Assembly (NCBI GenBank): GCA_903832005.1
Contig: CAIKZO010000119.1
Coordinates: 1 to 64,000 of the forward strand
Direction of reading: 5' to 3'
DNA from: Enhydrobacter aerosaccus
Lineage (GTDB): Bacteria; Pseudomonadota; Alphaproteobacteria; Reyranellales; Reyranellaceae
Length of the DNA: 64,000 bases
The translations under genes were made by a program, and so were the position numbers. Below, in pieces: positions 26,440 through 41,709 of the stretch (position 1 is the first letter of the stretch; every line of letters begins with the position of its first letter). The notes beneath the pieces are model-generated. The model worked only from the letters and a program-made list of their open reading frames with translations. It searched no databases and was not told the origin of the DNA.

Positions 26440-27814
26440 CCTGCAGCGCCGAGCAGTAGATCTTGCGCTGCGACAGCTTCTTGCACCCGTCGATCGCCTC
26501 GGTCTGCGACAGGTTCATCAGGCGTGCGCGATGGAAGGTCTTCTGCGCCATCTGGACTTCATCGACGCTGACGGCGCCATGCGCGCGGATCGCATCCGGC
26601 AGGTTCGAGGTTGCGCGCTCGAGCGCGAGTTCGGCGGCGCGGCTGTCGTTGAAGGAGCCGACCTGGATGACCCAGCTGCCGATCGTCGGTGCACTGCTCG
26701 TCTCAACCGGCGTATTGGGCGAGGCGGTGGCGACGCGGAACGGCGCCGGGGGCGAGGCCGTCGGCACGGAAGGCGAGGGCTCGGTCTTGACGGCCTGGCC
26801 GACCCGCACGGTCTCGGCAATGGTCGTGCCCGGCGCGAAGTTGGCGGCGGCGTAGCGGGCCGATGGCGGCACGCGCGGCGACGTCCAGCCCGAGAGCTGC
26901 AGGCTCTGTGCCGTCTCGAAGCCGCGGTCCATCAGCTCCGCCATCAGGCGGTCGCGGGCGTAGGCCGAGTCGCCGCCCATCACCACGCCGATCAGGCGGC
27001 GATTGTCGCGTACCGCCGACATCACGAGGTTGAAGCCCGAGGCCGAGGTGTAGCCGGTCTTGAGGCCGTCCGCGCCGGCGTAGGTCTGGAGCATGCCGTT
27101 GTGGTTGGTGAGCGGCCGGCCGCGGTAGACGTAACTCTGGACGGAGAAGATCGGATAATAGTGCGGGAAGTCGCGCATCAGCGCGTTGGCGAGCTTGGTG
27201 AGGTCGCGCGCAGTGGTGACCTGCTCGCGGTTGGGCAGGCCCGAGGCATTGCGATAGACCGTCGACATCATGCCGAGCTGGCGTGCCTTCAGGGTCATCA
27301 TGCGCGCGAAGTTTTCCTCATCGCCGCCCAGCGCCTCGCCGAGCACGATCGCGGCGTCGTTGGCCGAGCGGGTGACCAGACCCATGATCGCGTCACGCAC
27401 GATCACCGAACCGCCGACGAAGCCCATCTTGGTCGGCGACGCATTGAGCGCGGACAGCGACACCGGCAGCGAATCGCCCAGCGACAGTTTTCCCGAGTCG
27501 AGCGCCGAGAAGGTGAGATAGAGCGTCATCAGCTTGGTGAGCGATGCCGGATGGCGCAGTTCGTCGGCCCGGTCGGACGCCAGTTCGCGGCCGCTGGTGG
27601 CGTCGACGACCAGATAGGCGTCACGGCCGCTGACCGCCGGATTGGGCACCCAGGGCGAGACCGAACGCTGTGCGGCCTTGGTGGCGTGGATCTTGGAGGG
27701 CGGTGCTGCACGCGTTTGCGCGCCGGCAATACCCGGCGCTGCGCCAATTACAAAGAGACTGCAGGCAACAAGCCACCAAAGGCGTGCCGCACAGCGCTTG
27801 AGGAGGAGGGTCAT
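26408..27814 (-). CDS. D-alanyl-D-alanine carboxypeptidase with SPOR domain
   Basis: A 468-residue low-molecular-weight PBP that trims peptidoglycan stem peptides in the periplasm. A signal peptide (RLWWLVACSLFVIGAAPGIAGA) is followed by the S11 domain with HPASLTKLM (SxxK), TRSAND (SxN) and DGLKTGYTSASG (KTG). After a Pro/Ser linker, the C terminus holds a SPOR domain (WVIQVGSFNDSRAAELAL) that binds denuded glycan at the septum. This fusion is typical of alphaproteobacteria. Confidence 0.93.
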   Translation of the reverse strand: MTLLLKRCAARLWWLVACSLFVIGAAPGIAGAQTRAAPPSKIHATKAAQRSVSPWVPNPAVSGRDAYLVVDATSGRELASDRADELRHPASLTKLMTLYLTFSALDSGKLSLGDSLPVSLSALNASPTKMGFVGGSVIVRDAIMGLVTRSANDAAIVLGEALGGDEENFARMMTLKARQLGMMSTVYRNASGLPNREQVTTARDLTKLANALMRDFPHYYPIFSVQSYVYRGRPLTNHNGMLQTYAGADGLKTGYTSASGFNLVMSAVRDNRRLIGVVMGGDSAYARDRLMAELMDRGFETAQSLQLSGWTSPRVPPSARYAAANFAPGTTIAETVRVGQAVKTEPSPSVPTASPPAPFRVATASPNTPVETSSAPTIGSWVIQVGSFNDSRAAELALERATSNLPDAIRAHGAVSVDEVQMAQKTFHRARLMNLSQTEAIDGCKKLSQRKIYCSALQVTAWNTPGAH

Positions 27815-27981
27815 CTCAAAAACGCCACTACGCTGAAGTCGTTATTCTTGTGCCCCAACAACAGGTTAGGAGCAATTTCTTGGACACTACTAAAGTTTGT
27901 GAGGAAGTGCAACTTTTGCCGCCGCGCTCGTGACAAAGTTGGTTCGGAAACTGCTTCGATGAACTGTAGAGGAAGAGACGC

Positions 27982-28692
27982 ATGAGATCGCTGTCCGCCA
28001 TGGTCTTCACCCTGGTCTTCGCGGCGTCGGCCACGGCGCACGCCCAGCGGGCGGATCGCAATGTCGATCAGCCGGTCGTGCGTTCCCTGAGCTGGTTCGG
28101 TTACGTCGGCGGCGACGACATCCGCGCTGCCTGCCAACCCGGCGGCCGCAACCGCATAAGGCTGATATACAACGGTCTGTGGGAAGAGCAGGTCCGTGCC
28201 TATGACATCTTCCTCCAGCCCGACGGCACCGCCGGTCTGAACACCGGCGTGCTGGCCGACCAAGGCAATGTGGCCTCCCTTTCGGTCAGCAACGGGCTCG
28301 ACCTCACGAATCCGTGGGCCATGAAGAAGGGCCAGCGCCTGCTGAACCCGGGCGAAACCAGTGAATTGATGGGCGCACTGCAGGCCAGTGCGGCATTCGG
28401 CCCGCCGCGCGATGGGCTGCGCCTGCCGGACAACGACTTCTGGTGGACGGTGGCGTCCTGCCGCGATGGCGTCTGGGGCTTCCAGGCCTATCACTATCCG
28501 ACCGACGGCTTCGCCAACGTGCGGTTCGCGGACAAGCTCTGGTCGTTCGACAATGTGCCGGTAGCGATCAACAAGCCGCGCAAGCTCGAACCCGCGGAAT
28601 TCCGCCGGGACTTCGACCGTCACTCCGCACAGCGCGGGCGGGGTGACCGCTGGATGCTGGTTGTGGGCAAGGATGGGCTCCGGCCGAGGTAG
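27982..28692 (+). CDS. Secreted protein of unknown function
   Basis: A 236-residue protein with a signal peptide (MRSLSAMVFTLVFAASATAHA). The mature part is rich in Trp and Asp, with RSLSWFGYVGGDDIRAAC near its start and NDFWWTVASCRDG later; two Cys could form a disulfide. An AGAGGAAGAG site precedes the ATG. No family is recognised. It lies alone between the carboxypeptidase (divergent, 167 bases) and clpS. Confidence 0.75.
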   Translation: MRSLSAMVFTLVFAASATAHAQRADRNVDQPVVRSLSWFGYVGGDDIRAACQPGGRNRIRLIYNGLWEEQVRAYDIFLQPDGTAGLNTGVLADQGNVASLSVSNGLDLTNPWAMKKGQRLLNPGETSELMGALQASAAFGPPRDGLRLPDNDFWWTVASCRDGVWGFQAYHYPTDGFANVRFADKLWSFDNVPVAINKPRKLEPAEFRRDFDRHSAQRGRGDRWMLVVGKDGLRPR

Positions 28693-28755
28693 CGGAATCG
28701 CTTGCAGTGCCTATATAATTCTGGAGTGACGATCAAAGAGGACAGTATCGAGACG

Positions 28756-29181
28756 ATGATTTCCCTGCGTTCCCCGAGAGACTGGCGCCTGGAAGGCGAC
28801 CGGCTGGGCGGCCCGAAAGAGCCGCCGGGCGGCCCGCCGCAGCAGCCGCCGCGTCGGGACGGCGGCGACGGCGAGGGAGACAACGATGGCCGCACCGGCG
28901 CGCTGACGCTCACCCGCACGCGCACCAAGAAGCCGTCGATGTACAAGGTCCTGATGCTGAACGACGACTACACGCCGATGGAGTTCGTGGTCGACGTTTT
29001 GCAGAACATTTTTCAGAAGAACCGGGAAGAGGCGACGGAGATCATGCTCCACGTCCATCAGAAGGGCGTGGGGATCTGCGGCGTCTATACCTACGAAGTT
29101 GCCGAAACCAAGGTGACCCAGACAGTCGACTACGCGCGCAAGAACCAGCATCCGCTGCAGTGCACGTTGGAGAAAGAGTAG
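28756..29181 (+). CDS. clpS: ATP-dependent Clp protease adaptor ClpS
   Basis: A 141-residue adaptor that delivers N-degron substrates to ClpAP. The core reads [20 protein letters not shown] with the metal/N-end pocket residues, then [18 protein letters not shown]. The first ~55 residues are a Gly/Pro-rich disordered extension, longer than in E. coli. I use the Met at 28756; an in-phase Met at 28702 overlaps a TATAAT hexamer at 28714-28719 and is less likely. clpA follows after 37 bases. Confidence 0.95.
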   Translation: MISLRSPRDWRLEGDRLGGPKEPPGGPPQQPPRRDGGDGEGDNDGRTGALTLTRTRTKKPSMYKVLMLNDDYTPMEFVVDVLQNIFQKNREEATEIMLHVHQKGVGICGVYTYEVAETKVTQTVDYARKNQHPLQCTLEKE

Positions 29182-29218
29182 AGCTTAGTCAGTTCGTTTT
29201 TCAGTCGAGGGTGGTCCG

Positions 29219-31539
<2,321 letters not shown>

Positions 31540-31543
<4 letters not shown>

Positions 31544-31728
31544 AGGCGCTTCGTCCGCTTTGGATCGCGTTGAGGGCCGCGGTGCTAGCCACCGCGGTCT
31601 TTGCCGTTGTGATCTCGATCATCGACCATACAGGCTGGAAAGGCCTGATGATGGCCGGCATCGACTTCACCGATTACGCCGTCTTCCTGGTGATCTTCTT
31701 CCTGGGCGTGCTGACCGTTAAGACGTGA
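31540..31728 (+). CDS. Small membrane protein of unknown function
   Basis: A 62-residue protein starting at GTG 31540, overlapping the clpA stop by 4 bases. Two hydrophobic segments are visible (WIALRAAVLATAVFAVVISII and AVFLVIFFLGVLTV, positions about 8-28 and 46-60). No family is recognised. The tight overlap argues that it is translated with clpA, but its role is unknown. Confidence 0.6.
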
Positions 31729-31731
31729 GCG

Positions 31732-32910
31732 TCAGCTCTCGTTCTCTTTCTTGAACGGCGAGTACTGCATCAGCCCCTCGATCTCCTGCTCGACTGCCGG
31801 GCGCTCGCGCTTAAGGTAATCGTCGACCGCGCGGCGGAAGCTGGGATCGACCAGCCAGTGCGCCGAATAGGTCTTCACCGGCAGATACCCGCGCTGGATC
31901 TTGTGGTCGCCCTGGGCGCCGGCCTCGACGCGTGCGAGGCCATGCTCGATCGCATAGTCGATGGCCTGATAGTAGCAGGCCTCGAAATGCAGGAACGAGT
32001 GGCTTTCGAGGCAGCCCCAGTAGCGGCCATAGAGCGTGTCGTCGCCCTTGAGGTTGAGCGCGCCGCCGACCGGTCTTCCATCGGCTTCGGCCATCACCAG
32101 CACGACCTTGTCGGCCATCGTGTCGCCCAGGATGTCGAAGAAGGCGCGCGTCAGATAGGGCGTGCCCCACTTGCGGCCGCCGGTGTCCATGTAGAAAGCG
32201 AAGAAGGCGTCCCAGTGCTCGGGCTTGATGTCGTCGCCGCTGAGTTGACGGATGACGAGGCCCTCGCGGCGCACCTGCTCGCGCTCCTTGCGGATGGCCT
32301 TGCGCTTGCGCGAGGACAGCGCACCCAGGAAATCGTCGAAGGTTTTGTAGCCCTGGTTGCTCCAGTGATACTGCTGGCCCAGCCGCAGCAGCCAGCCGCG
32401 ATCGCCGAAGCGCTTCCAGTCTTCTTCGCTGCAGAAGGTGACATGGACGGAGCTGATGTTGTTGTCGCCGGCGATGCCCGCCAGCATGTCGATCATCGCG
32501 TCGCGCACCGCCGGAGCGAGCGGTCCGGGCCGGGCGAACAGGCGCGGGCCCGGCACCGGGGTGAAGGGGATCGCGACCTGGAGCTTCGGGTAATAGCGGC
32601 CGCCCGCGCGCTCGAGCGCCTGCGCCCAGCCGTGATCGAAGATGTATTCGCCCTGGCTGTGGCTCTTCATATAGAGTGGCGAGGCGCCCAGCAGAGTCCC
32701 GTCGGCCGATTCGGCCAGCAGGTATTGCGGTTGCCAGCCGGTGCGCCGGCCGACGGACTTGGAATCCTCCAGCGCTTTCAGGAAGCCGTAGCTCAGGAAC
32801 GGACTGCCGGCCGAGCCGGGCGCGAGCGCGCAGGCGTCCCATTGGGCCGCGTCGACGGCGGTGAGGCTTTCGACGACGCGCAGGCCGATCGTCGGTGAGT
32901 CATCCGGCAT
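31732..32910 (-). CDS. COG3146 / PF04339 FemAB-like acyltransferase
   Basis: A 392-residue protein of the former DUF482 family, with a GNAT/FemAB-like fold. Characteristic parts are QPQYLLAESADG, FDHGWAQALERAGGRYYPK, PFTPVPGPRLF and LYGRYWGC followed by LHFEACYYQAID. I start at Met 32910 (MPDDSPTIGL); the frame extends to 33090, but that part has no family match. The substrate is unknown; peptidoglycan or small-molecule acylation is inference from fold. It converges with clpA's small partner, 3 bases apart. Confidence 0.88.
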   Translation of the reverse strand: MPDDSPTIGLRVVESLTAVDAAQWDACALAPGSAGSPFLSYGFLKALEDSKSVGRRTGWQPQYLLAESADGTLLGASPLYMKSHSQGEYIFDHGWAQALERAGGRYYPKLQVAIPFTPVPGPRLFARPGPLAPAVRDAMIDMLAGIAGDNNISSVHVTFCSEEDWKRFGDRGWLLRLGQQYHWSNQGYKTFDDFLGALSSRKRKAIRKEREQVRREGLVIRQLSGDDIKPEHWDAFFAFYMDTGGRKWGTPYLTRAFFDILGDTMADKVVLVMAEADGRPVGGALNLKGDDTLYGRYWGCLESHSFLHFEACYYQAIDYAIEHGLARVEAGAQGDHKIQRGYLPVKTYSAHWLVDPSFRRAVDDYLKRERPAVEQEIEGLMQYSPFKKENES

Positions 32911-33057
32911 GACTACATTATAGCGCGAATCGTGCCACGAAGAGGGCAGACAAAAAAAGTCCGGCGGACCGAAGTCGCCGGATCTTTGTCTAGTTTCGCC
33001 TTTCCACCCGCCCTTAGGGAGGATGTCGTTTGGCTTTAATGCGCAAATTTTGAAGGT

Positions 33058-33099
33058 GGCTTCCGGTGGGGCCCCCAAAGGGGCACCCAACCGGAAGCC
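33058..33099. repeat. Strong inverted repeat in the gap before the COG3146 gene
   Basis: Arms GGCTTCCGGT (33058-33067) and ACCGGAAGCC (33090-33099) are perfect complements. Inside them GGGGCCCCC and GGGGCACCC allow an extended stem. Together with the terminator at 33121-33142 it makes a highly structured region downstream of the tiny peptide gene. It could be part of a stable small RNA or a 3' barrier; nothing else supports either. Confidence 0.6.
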
Positions 33100-33120
33100 G
33101 AAAGGCGTTTAGGTAGAGGG

Positions 33121-33142
33121 GCCAAGACCCGAAGGTCTTGGC
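33121..33142 (-). terminator. Hairpin downstream of the tiny Lys/Ala peptide gene
   Basis: Nine-base arms GCCAAGACC and GGTCTTGGC enclose a CGAA tetraloop, 17 bases beyond the peptide stop on the minus strand. A short pyrimidine stretch (CCCCTCTACC) follows rather than a clean T-run. I regard it as a probable transcription terminator or 3' stabiliser. Confidence 0.6.
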
Positions 33143-33158
33143 CAACGCCCTATCCTAA

Positions 33159-33215
33159 TTAGGACTTCTTCTTCTTAGCAGCCTTCTTCTTAGCAGCCTT
33201 TTTCTTAGCAGCCAT
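33159..33215 (-). CDS. Tiny Lys/Ala-repeat peptide (18 aa)
   Basis: The peptide reads MAAKKKAAKKKAAKKKKS. An AGGAGA site lies 5 bases before the ATG, an excellent ribosome-binding site. A palindrome (TCCTAATTAGGA) spans the stop, and a tetraloop hairpin follows. The three AAKKK units resemble the C-terminal tails of histone-H1-like bacterial proteins, so DNA or RNA binding is plausible. It lies 78 bases downstream of nrdJ on the same strand. No function is proven; it could also be a decoy or a regulatory leader. Confidence 0.6.
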   Translation of the reverse strand: MAAKKKAAKKKAAKKKKS

Positions 33216-33293
33216 AACTGTCTCCTATGGTTAGCAGTGAGGTTCCCAACCGCGGGTTCCCCGGCTTACGCGGGTACGCTTCGTCACGCATGC

Positions 33294-36950
<3,657 letters not shown>

Positions 36951-37252
36951 TAACTAAGTCCCCCGTGCCCGATTCCCGTCTTTGGACCCTTCGCGGGAGG
37001 CGCTCGTTGGAAAACGAACGCACACATATGGGTACACAACGATCATAAATTACAAAATCTTGTATGCGCAACTACATTTTGTAGACCAGGGTGTTGATGA
37101 TACTAGATGATGCAAAGTGGCAACACCGTGTTTCACGACGCGAATCGCATGAGGACGAACGACGCGAATCGAGCAAGCGAGCGCGTCGCGTTGCCAGTCA
37201 GAGAGCGCACGCGTAAAAGCGGCGCGATACATTTCGAGCAGGTGGTTGGTTC
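36951..37252. promoter_or_regulatory. nrdJ / NDUFA12 divergent region with promoter and two palindromes
   Basis: Reading on the minus strand, TTGCGC (complement of 37066-37071) and TATGAT (complement of 37042-37047) are 18 bases apart and make a good nrdJ promoter. TACAAAATCTTGTA (37051-37064) fills the spacer and CTACATTTTGTAG (37072-37084) abuts the -35. Their centres are about 21 bp apart, two helical turns. A repressor here would block RNA polymerase. NrdR is the family expected for RNR genes, but the sites do not closely match its usual box. The remaining 37085-37252 shows no gene. Confidence 0.55.
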
Positions 37253-37606
37253 ATGATTCTCGGCACGTGGCTGTTCACCAAGATGCGCGGCGAACTCGTC
37301 GGCACCGACACCGAAGGCAATCGCTACTTCCAGGACAAGCGTGTGATCGCCGGTCGCCGGCGCAAGCGCTGGGTGATGTACAACGGCGAAGCCGAAGCCT
37401 CGCGCGTGCCGCCCGATTGGCACGGTTGGCTGCATCACACGAACGACATCGTGCCGCCACAAGGCGGCCTGCCCCGCAAGGCATGGCAGAAGGAACATAT
37501 GCCCAACCTGAGCGGAACCGATCTGGCCTACCGGCCGCCGGGTTCCACGCTGGTCAATGGCGGCGACAAGCCGAAGCCGGCCTATGAGGCGTGGCGCCCG
37601 AGCTAG
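37253..37606 (+). CDS. NADH:ubiquinone oxidoreductase NDUFA12-family subunit
   Basis: A 117-residue complex I accessory subunit (B17.2 type), shared by mitochondria and alphaproteobacteria. Signature parts are LVGTDTEGNRYFQDKR, RRKRWVMYNG and VPPDWHGWLHHTNDI, then PNLSGTDLAYRPPGS. It docks on the peripheral arm at the inner membrane. It opens the cluster with mlaD, a small ORF and DUF2155. The core nuo genes are not in the window. Confidence 0.95.
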   Translation: MILGTWLFTKMRGELVGTDTEGNRYFQDKRVIAGRRRKRWVMYNGEAEASRVPPDWHGWLHHTNDIVPPQGGLPRKAWQKEHMPNLSGTDLAYRPPGSTLVNGGDKPKPAYEAWRPS

Positions 37607-37650
37607 GGTGCCGGGCTGACGAGACGGCGGGCAGAGAGCGGGAGACAGGT

Positions 37651-38097
37651 TTGGGTCGCAATATCGTCGAGACGATCGTGGGTGCGTTGGTCCTGCTGGT
37701 GGCCGCTGCCTTCGTTTTCTACGCTTTCGGCAAATCGGATCGAGCTGGTCCTGACGGTTACGAGGTGATCGCGCGGTTCGGCCGGATCGATGGATTGAAG
37801 CGGGGCTCGGACGTGACCTTGAGCGGCGTCAAGGTCGGCACGGTCACGGGATTCGATCTTGATCGCAAGACCTACCAGGCCGTCGTGCATCTGGCGCTGG
37901 CATCGAGCGTGCAGCTGCCGACCGACACCAACGCCAAGATCGTGAGCGAGTCACTGCTGGGCGGCATGGTGGTCGTGCTCGAGCCAGGCGCCGACAAGAA
38001 GATGGTCGCGGCCGGCGGCGAGATCGCCAACACGCAGGATTCGATCCCGCTCACCGAGTTGATCGCCAAGTTCGTCTTCGGCGGATCGAAGCAGTGA
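37651..38097 (+). CDS. mlaD: MlaD-family lipid-binding protein
   Basis: A 148-residue MCE-domain protein anchored by one N-terminal membrane segment (TIVGALVLLVAAAFVFYAF). The MCE part includes FGRIDGLKRGSDVTLSGVKVG and ESLLGGMVVVLEPG. It works with MlaE and MlaF, encoded at 5560-7212. I start at TTG 37651, which has GGAGA 6 bases upstream; the frame extends back to 37591 without support. The next gene overlaps its stop by 4 bases. Confidence 0.9.
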   Translation: MGRNIVETIVGALVLLVAAAFVFYAFGKSDRAGPDGYEVIARFGRIDGLKRGSDVTLSGVKVGTVTGFDLDRKTYQAVVHLALASSVQLPTDTNAKIVSESLLGGMVVVLEPGADKKMVAAGGEIANTQDSIPLTELIAKFVFGGSKQ

Positions 38098-38324
38098 ACG
38101 CCGGCGTGCCCAAGACGCCGCCGGTGTGGCGCCAGTCTGACGGCAAGCCGGTATCCTGCCTCGAAAAGATCAAAGTCCTGAACCAGAACGTCGAGGAAAT
38201 CGAAACCCTCTGTGCTGATGCGCTGGAGGATGGAGTGCTGATGGGATGCGACGCCGATCAGATCAAGCAAGCCCTGCACGCCCTGATCGACGGGCTGCCG
38301 ACGCCTCACGCCAAGAAGGGCTGA
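38094..38324 (+). CDS. Small soluble protein of unknown function
   Basis: A 76-residue protein starting at GTG 38094 and overlapping the mlaD stop by 4 bases. It is helical, with PVSCLEKIKVLNQNVEEIETLC and GCDADQIKQALHALIDGL, and three Cys. Similar small ORFs lie beside mlaD in related genomes as I recall, but the function is unknown. The coupling suggests expression with MlaD. Confidence 0.7.
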   Translation: MNAGVPKTPPVWRQSDGKPVSCLEKIKVLNQNVEEIETLCADALEDGVLMGCDADQIKQALHALIDGLPTPHAKKG

Positions 38325-38326
38325 GG

Positions 38327-38770
38327 GTGCGCATCGCCGCCGCCGCCACGGCATTGGTGCTCGTTGCCGGCACGGTCGCCGCGCAGACACCGCCAGCCGC
38401 GACCACCGGCAATCCCGCCTTGCGCGCTTTACCGGACGGACCGGGCCAGCCGGTCGTCGAATTGCAGGGGCTCGACAAGGTGACGGCACGGACTCAACGC
38501 TTCTCCGCGCCGGTCGGCAAGTCGACGACGTTCGGCACACTCGCCATTACGGTCGCCGACTGCCTGGTCAACACGCCGGACGCGCCGGCCGATTCCGTCG
38601 CCTATCTCACCATCGTCGACCACAAGCCCGGCCAGCCCGAGCAGAAGCTGTTCGCCGGCTGGATGTTCGCCTCGACGCCCTCGATCTCGGCGCTCGACGA
38701 CGGCGTCTATGATGTGCGGGTGCTTTCCTGCACCAGGGCGCAGGGATCGACGACACCCAGCTCGCGCTGA
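38327..38770 (+). CDS. DUF2155 secreted protein
   Basis: A 147-residue periplasmic protein with signal peptide (RIAAAATALVLVAGTVAAQ). The DUF2155 core has ELQGLDKVTARTQRFSAPVG, FGTLAITVADCL and KLFAGWMFASTPSISALDDGVYDV in parts, with two Cys that probably pair. I start at GTG 38327, two bases after the preceding stop. Its last 64 bases overlap the convergent aat gene. The family is largely alphaproteobacterial and uncharacterised. Confidence 0.88.
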   Translation: MRIAAAATALVLVAGTVAAQTPPAATTGNPALRALPDGPGQPVVELQGLDKVTARTQRFSAPVGKSTTFGTLAITVADCLVNTPDAPADSVAYLTIVDHKPGQPEQKLFAGWMFASTPSISALDDGVYDVRVLSCTRAQGSTTPSSR

Positions 38771-39357
38771 AAACTGGCGCTCGCCTCGACCGCTTCGGCC
38801 AAGAGCCCCTTGAACGTATCGCGCGGTATCTCGATCGCGCCGAAGCTGCGCAGATGCTCGGTCATGAACTGGCAGTCGAGCAGGCGAAAGCCGCCCCTGA
38901 TCAGCCGGGCCACGAGATGGACCAGCGCCACCTTCGAGGCATCGCGCTCTCGGCTGAACATGCTCTCGCCGAAGAAGGCCGCCCCCACCGATACGCCGTA
39001 GAGACCGCCGACGAGTTCTCCATCGACCCGGCATTCGAGACTGTGCGCATGGCCGCGCTCGAAGAGCTGGCCGTAGAGCGCCATGATCGGCTCGTTGATC
39101 CAGCTCTCGGGATGGCCGGGGCGCGGTTCGGCGCAAGCGCGCATGACGTCGAGGAAGGCGGTATCGGCGCTCACCTCGAAATGGCCGCTGCGCACCGTGC
39201 GCGCCAGGCGCTTGGACAGGTGAAAGCCGTCGAGCGGCAGCACGGCGCGCAGGCGCGGGTCGAGCCAGTAGAGCTTGGGATCGTCGCGGCGCTCGCCCAT
39301 AGGGAAGACGCCAATGCGGTAGGCCTGCAGCAGGAGGTCGGGTGTGATCTCCAGCAT
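38707..39357 (-). CDS. aat: Leucyl/phenylalanyl-tRNA--protein transferase
   Basis: A 216-residue enzyme that adds Leu or Phe to N-terminal Arg or Lys, marking proteins for ClpS/ClpAP. It begins ITPDLLLQAYRIGVFPMGE, with WLDPRLRAVLPLDGFHLSK and ESWINEPIMALYGQLFE. The conserved LLDCQFMTEHLRSFGA is near the end. It lies 7 bases after accC. Its 3' end overlaps DUF2155 by 64 bases; both ends look genuine. Confidence 0.95.
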   Translation of the reverse strand: MLEITPDLLLQAYRIGVFPMGERRDDPKLYWLDPRLRAVLPLDGFHLSKRLARTVRSGHFEVSADTAFLDVMRACAEPRPGHPESWINEPIMALYGQLFERGHAHSLECRVDGELVGGLYGVSVGAAFFGESMFSRERDASKVALVHLVARLIRGGFRLLDCQFMTEHLRSFGAIEIPRDTFKGLLAEAVEASASFQRELGVVDPCALVQESTRTS

Positions 39358-39364
39358 CGCGCCC

Positions 39365-40708
<1,344 letters not shown>

Positions 40709-40722
40709 CGAGCCGGGGTTTC

Positions 40723-41181
40723 CTACTCGACGATCATCAACGGTTCGCCGAATTCGACCGGCTGGGCGTTGTCGATCAGGATCTGCTTCAGCACGCCGGC
40801 CTTGGGCGCCTTGATCGGGTTGAAGGTCTTCATCGCCTCGATGATCAGCAGGGTCTGGCCCGCGATGACTTTGTCGCCGACATGAACGAACGGCGGCTTG
40901 CCGGGTTCGGGCAGCAGATAGGCCGTGCCAACCATCGGCGACTTCACCGTGCCGGGGTTCTTGGCGGCATCGGTCGCGGCCGGGGCGGCGGCAGCAACGG
41001 GCGCGGCGGCAGAGGCGGCGGTCACGGGCGCCGCCATCATCGCCGGGGCGGCGGCCACAACGGGACGCGCGACGCGAATCCGGCGGTCGCCGTCGGCCAT
41101 CTCGATCTCGCCGAGATTGGTTTCTTCGAGCAGCTTCGCCAGCAGGCGAATGAACTCGGTATCCATCTCGAATTTTGCCAT
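40723..41181 (-). CDS. accB: Biotin carboxyl carrier protein of acetyl-CoA carboxylase
   Basis: A 152-residue protein whose C-terminal biotinyl domain carries the biotin Lys in [12 protein letters not shown]. The canonical EAMKM becomes EAMKT, a variant common in alphaproteobacteria. Residues about 30-80 form a flexible Ala/Pro-rich linker. The aroQ-accB-accC order is typical. The thumb region includes [12 protein letters not shown]. Confidence 0.96.
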   Translation of the reverse strand: MAKFEMDTEFIRLLAKLLEETNLGEIEMADGDRRIRVARPVVAAAPAMMAAPVTAASAAAPVAAAAPAATDAAKNPGTVKSPMVGTAYLLPEPGKPPFVHVGDKVIAGQTLLIIEAMKTFNPIKAPKAGVLKQILIDNAQPVEFGEPLMIVE

Positions 41182-41204
41182 GGAGGAGGGCTCCGGAAAG
41201 AGGA

Positions 41205-41678
41205 TCAGCGCTTGAGGAGGAGGCGGGCCAATGCCTGTAACGCCAGAAGATAGCCGTGGATGCCGAGGCCGGCGATCACGCCGACCGCCGCCGGACTTAT
41301 ATATGACCGGTGGCGGAAGCTTTCACGCTTGTAGATGTTCGAGATGTGGACTTCTACCGCGGGCAGTTCGGCGGCGTTGAGGGCATCGAGCAGCGCCACC
41401 GAGGTGTGGGTATAGGCGCCGGCATTGATCACGATGGCGCTGTTGTTCTCGCGTGCGGCCTGAATAAGGTCGACCAGCACGCCTTCGTGGTTGCTCTGGG
41501 CGAATTCGACGGCGAGGCCTTGCTTCTGGGCTTCTTCGCGGCACAGGCGCTCGACATCGGCCAGCGTCTCGCGGCCATAGATGTGCGGCTGCCGTTTGCC
41601 CAGCATGTTGAGATTGGGCCCGTTGAGCACCAGCACCGGCTTGACGGCCGGCGGGCGCCGGGCGGCCTTCTTGGCCAA
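41205..41678 (-). CDS. aroQ: Type II 3-dehydroquinate dehydratase
   Basis: A 157-residue shikimate pathway enzyme. Motifs are [40 protein letters not shown] and [20 protein letters not shown]. The catalytic Tyr and His lie in the first and last of these. About ten extra basic residues precede the core. It lies 23 bases before accB on the same strand. Confidence 0.96.
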   Translation of the reverse strand: MAKKAARRPPAVKPVLVLNGPNLNMLGKRQPHIYGRETLADVERLCREEAQKQGLAVEFAQSNHEGVLVDLIQAARENNSAIVINAGAYTHTSVALLDALNAAELPAVEVHISNIYKRESFRHRSYISPAAVGVIAGLGIHGYLLALQALARLLLKR

Positions 41679-41709
41679 GCCTTGCCTCCCGAATTACAAG
41701 TCGCGCGCC

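Noticed and set aside
37051..37084. Link between nrdJ palindromes and the NACHT palindrome
   Set aside because: Half-sites share TGTAG/CTACA letters but are in opposite arrangement, so a common regulator is not supported.
36951..37252. Cobalamin riboswitch before nrdJ
   Set aside because: No B12-box-like sequence or matching fold was seen in the leader.
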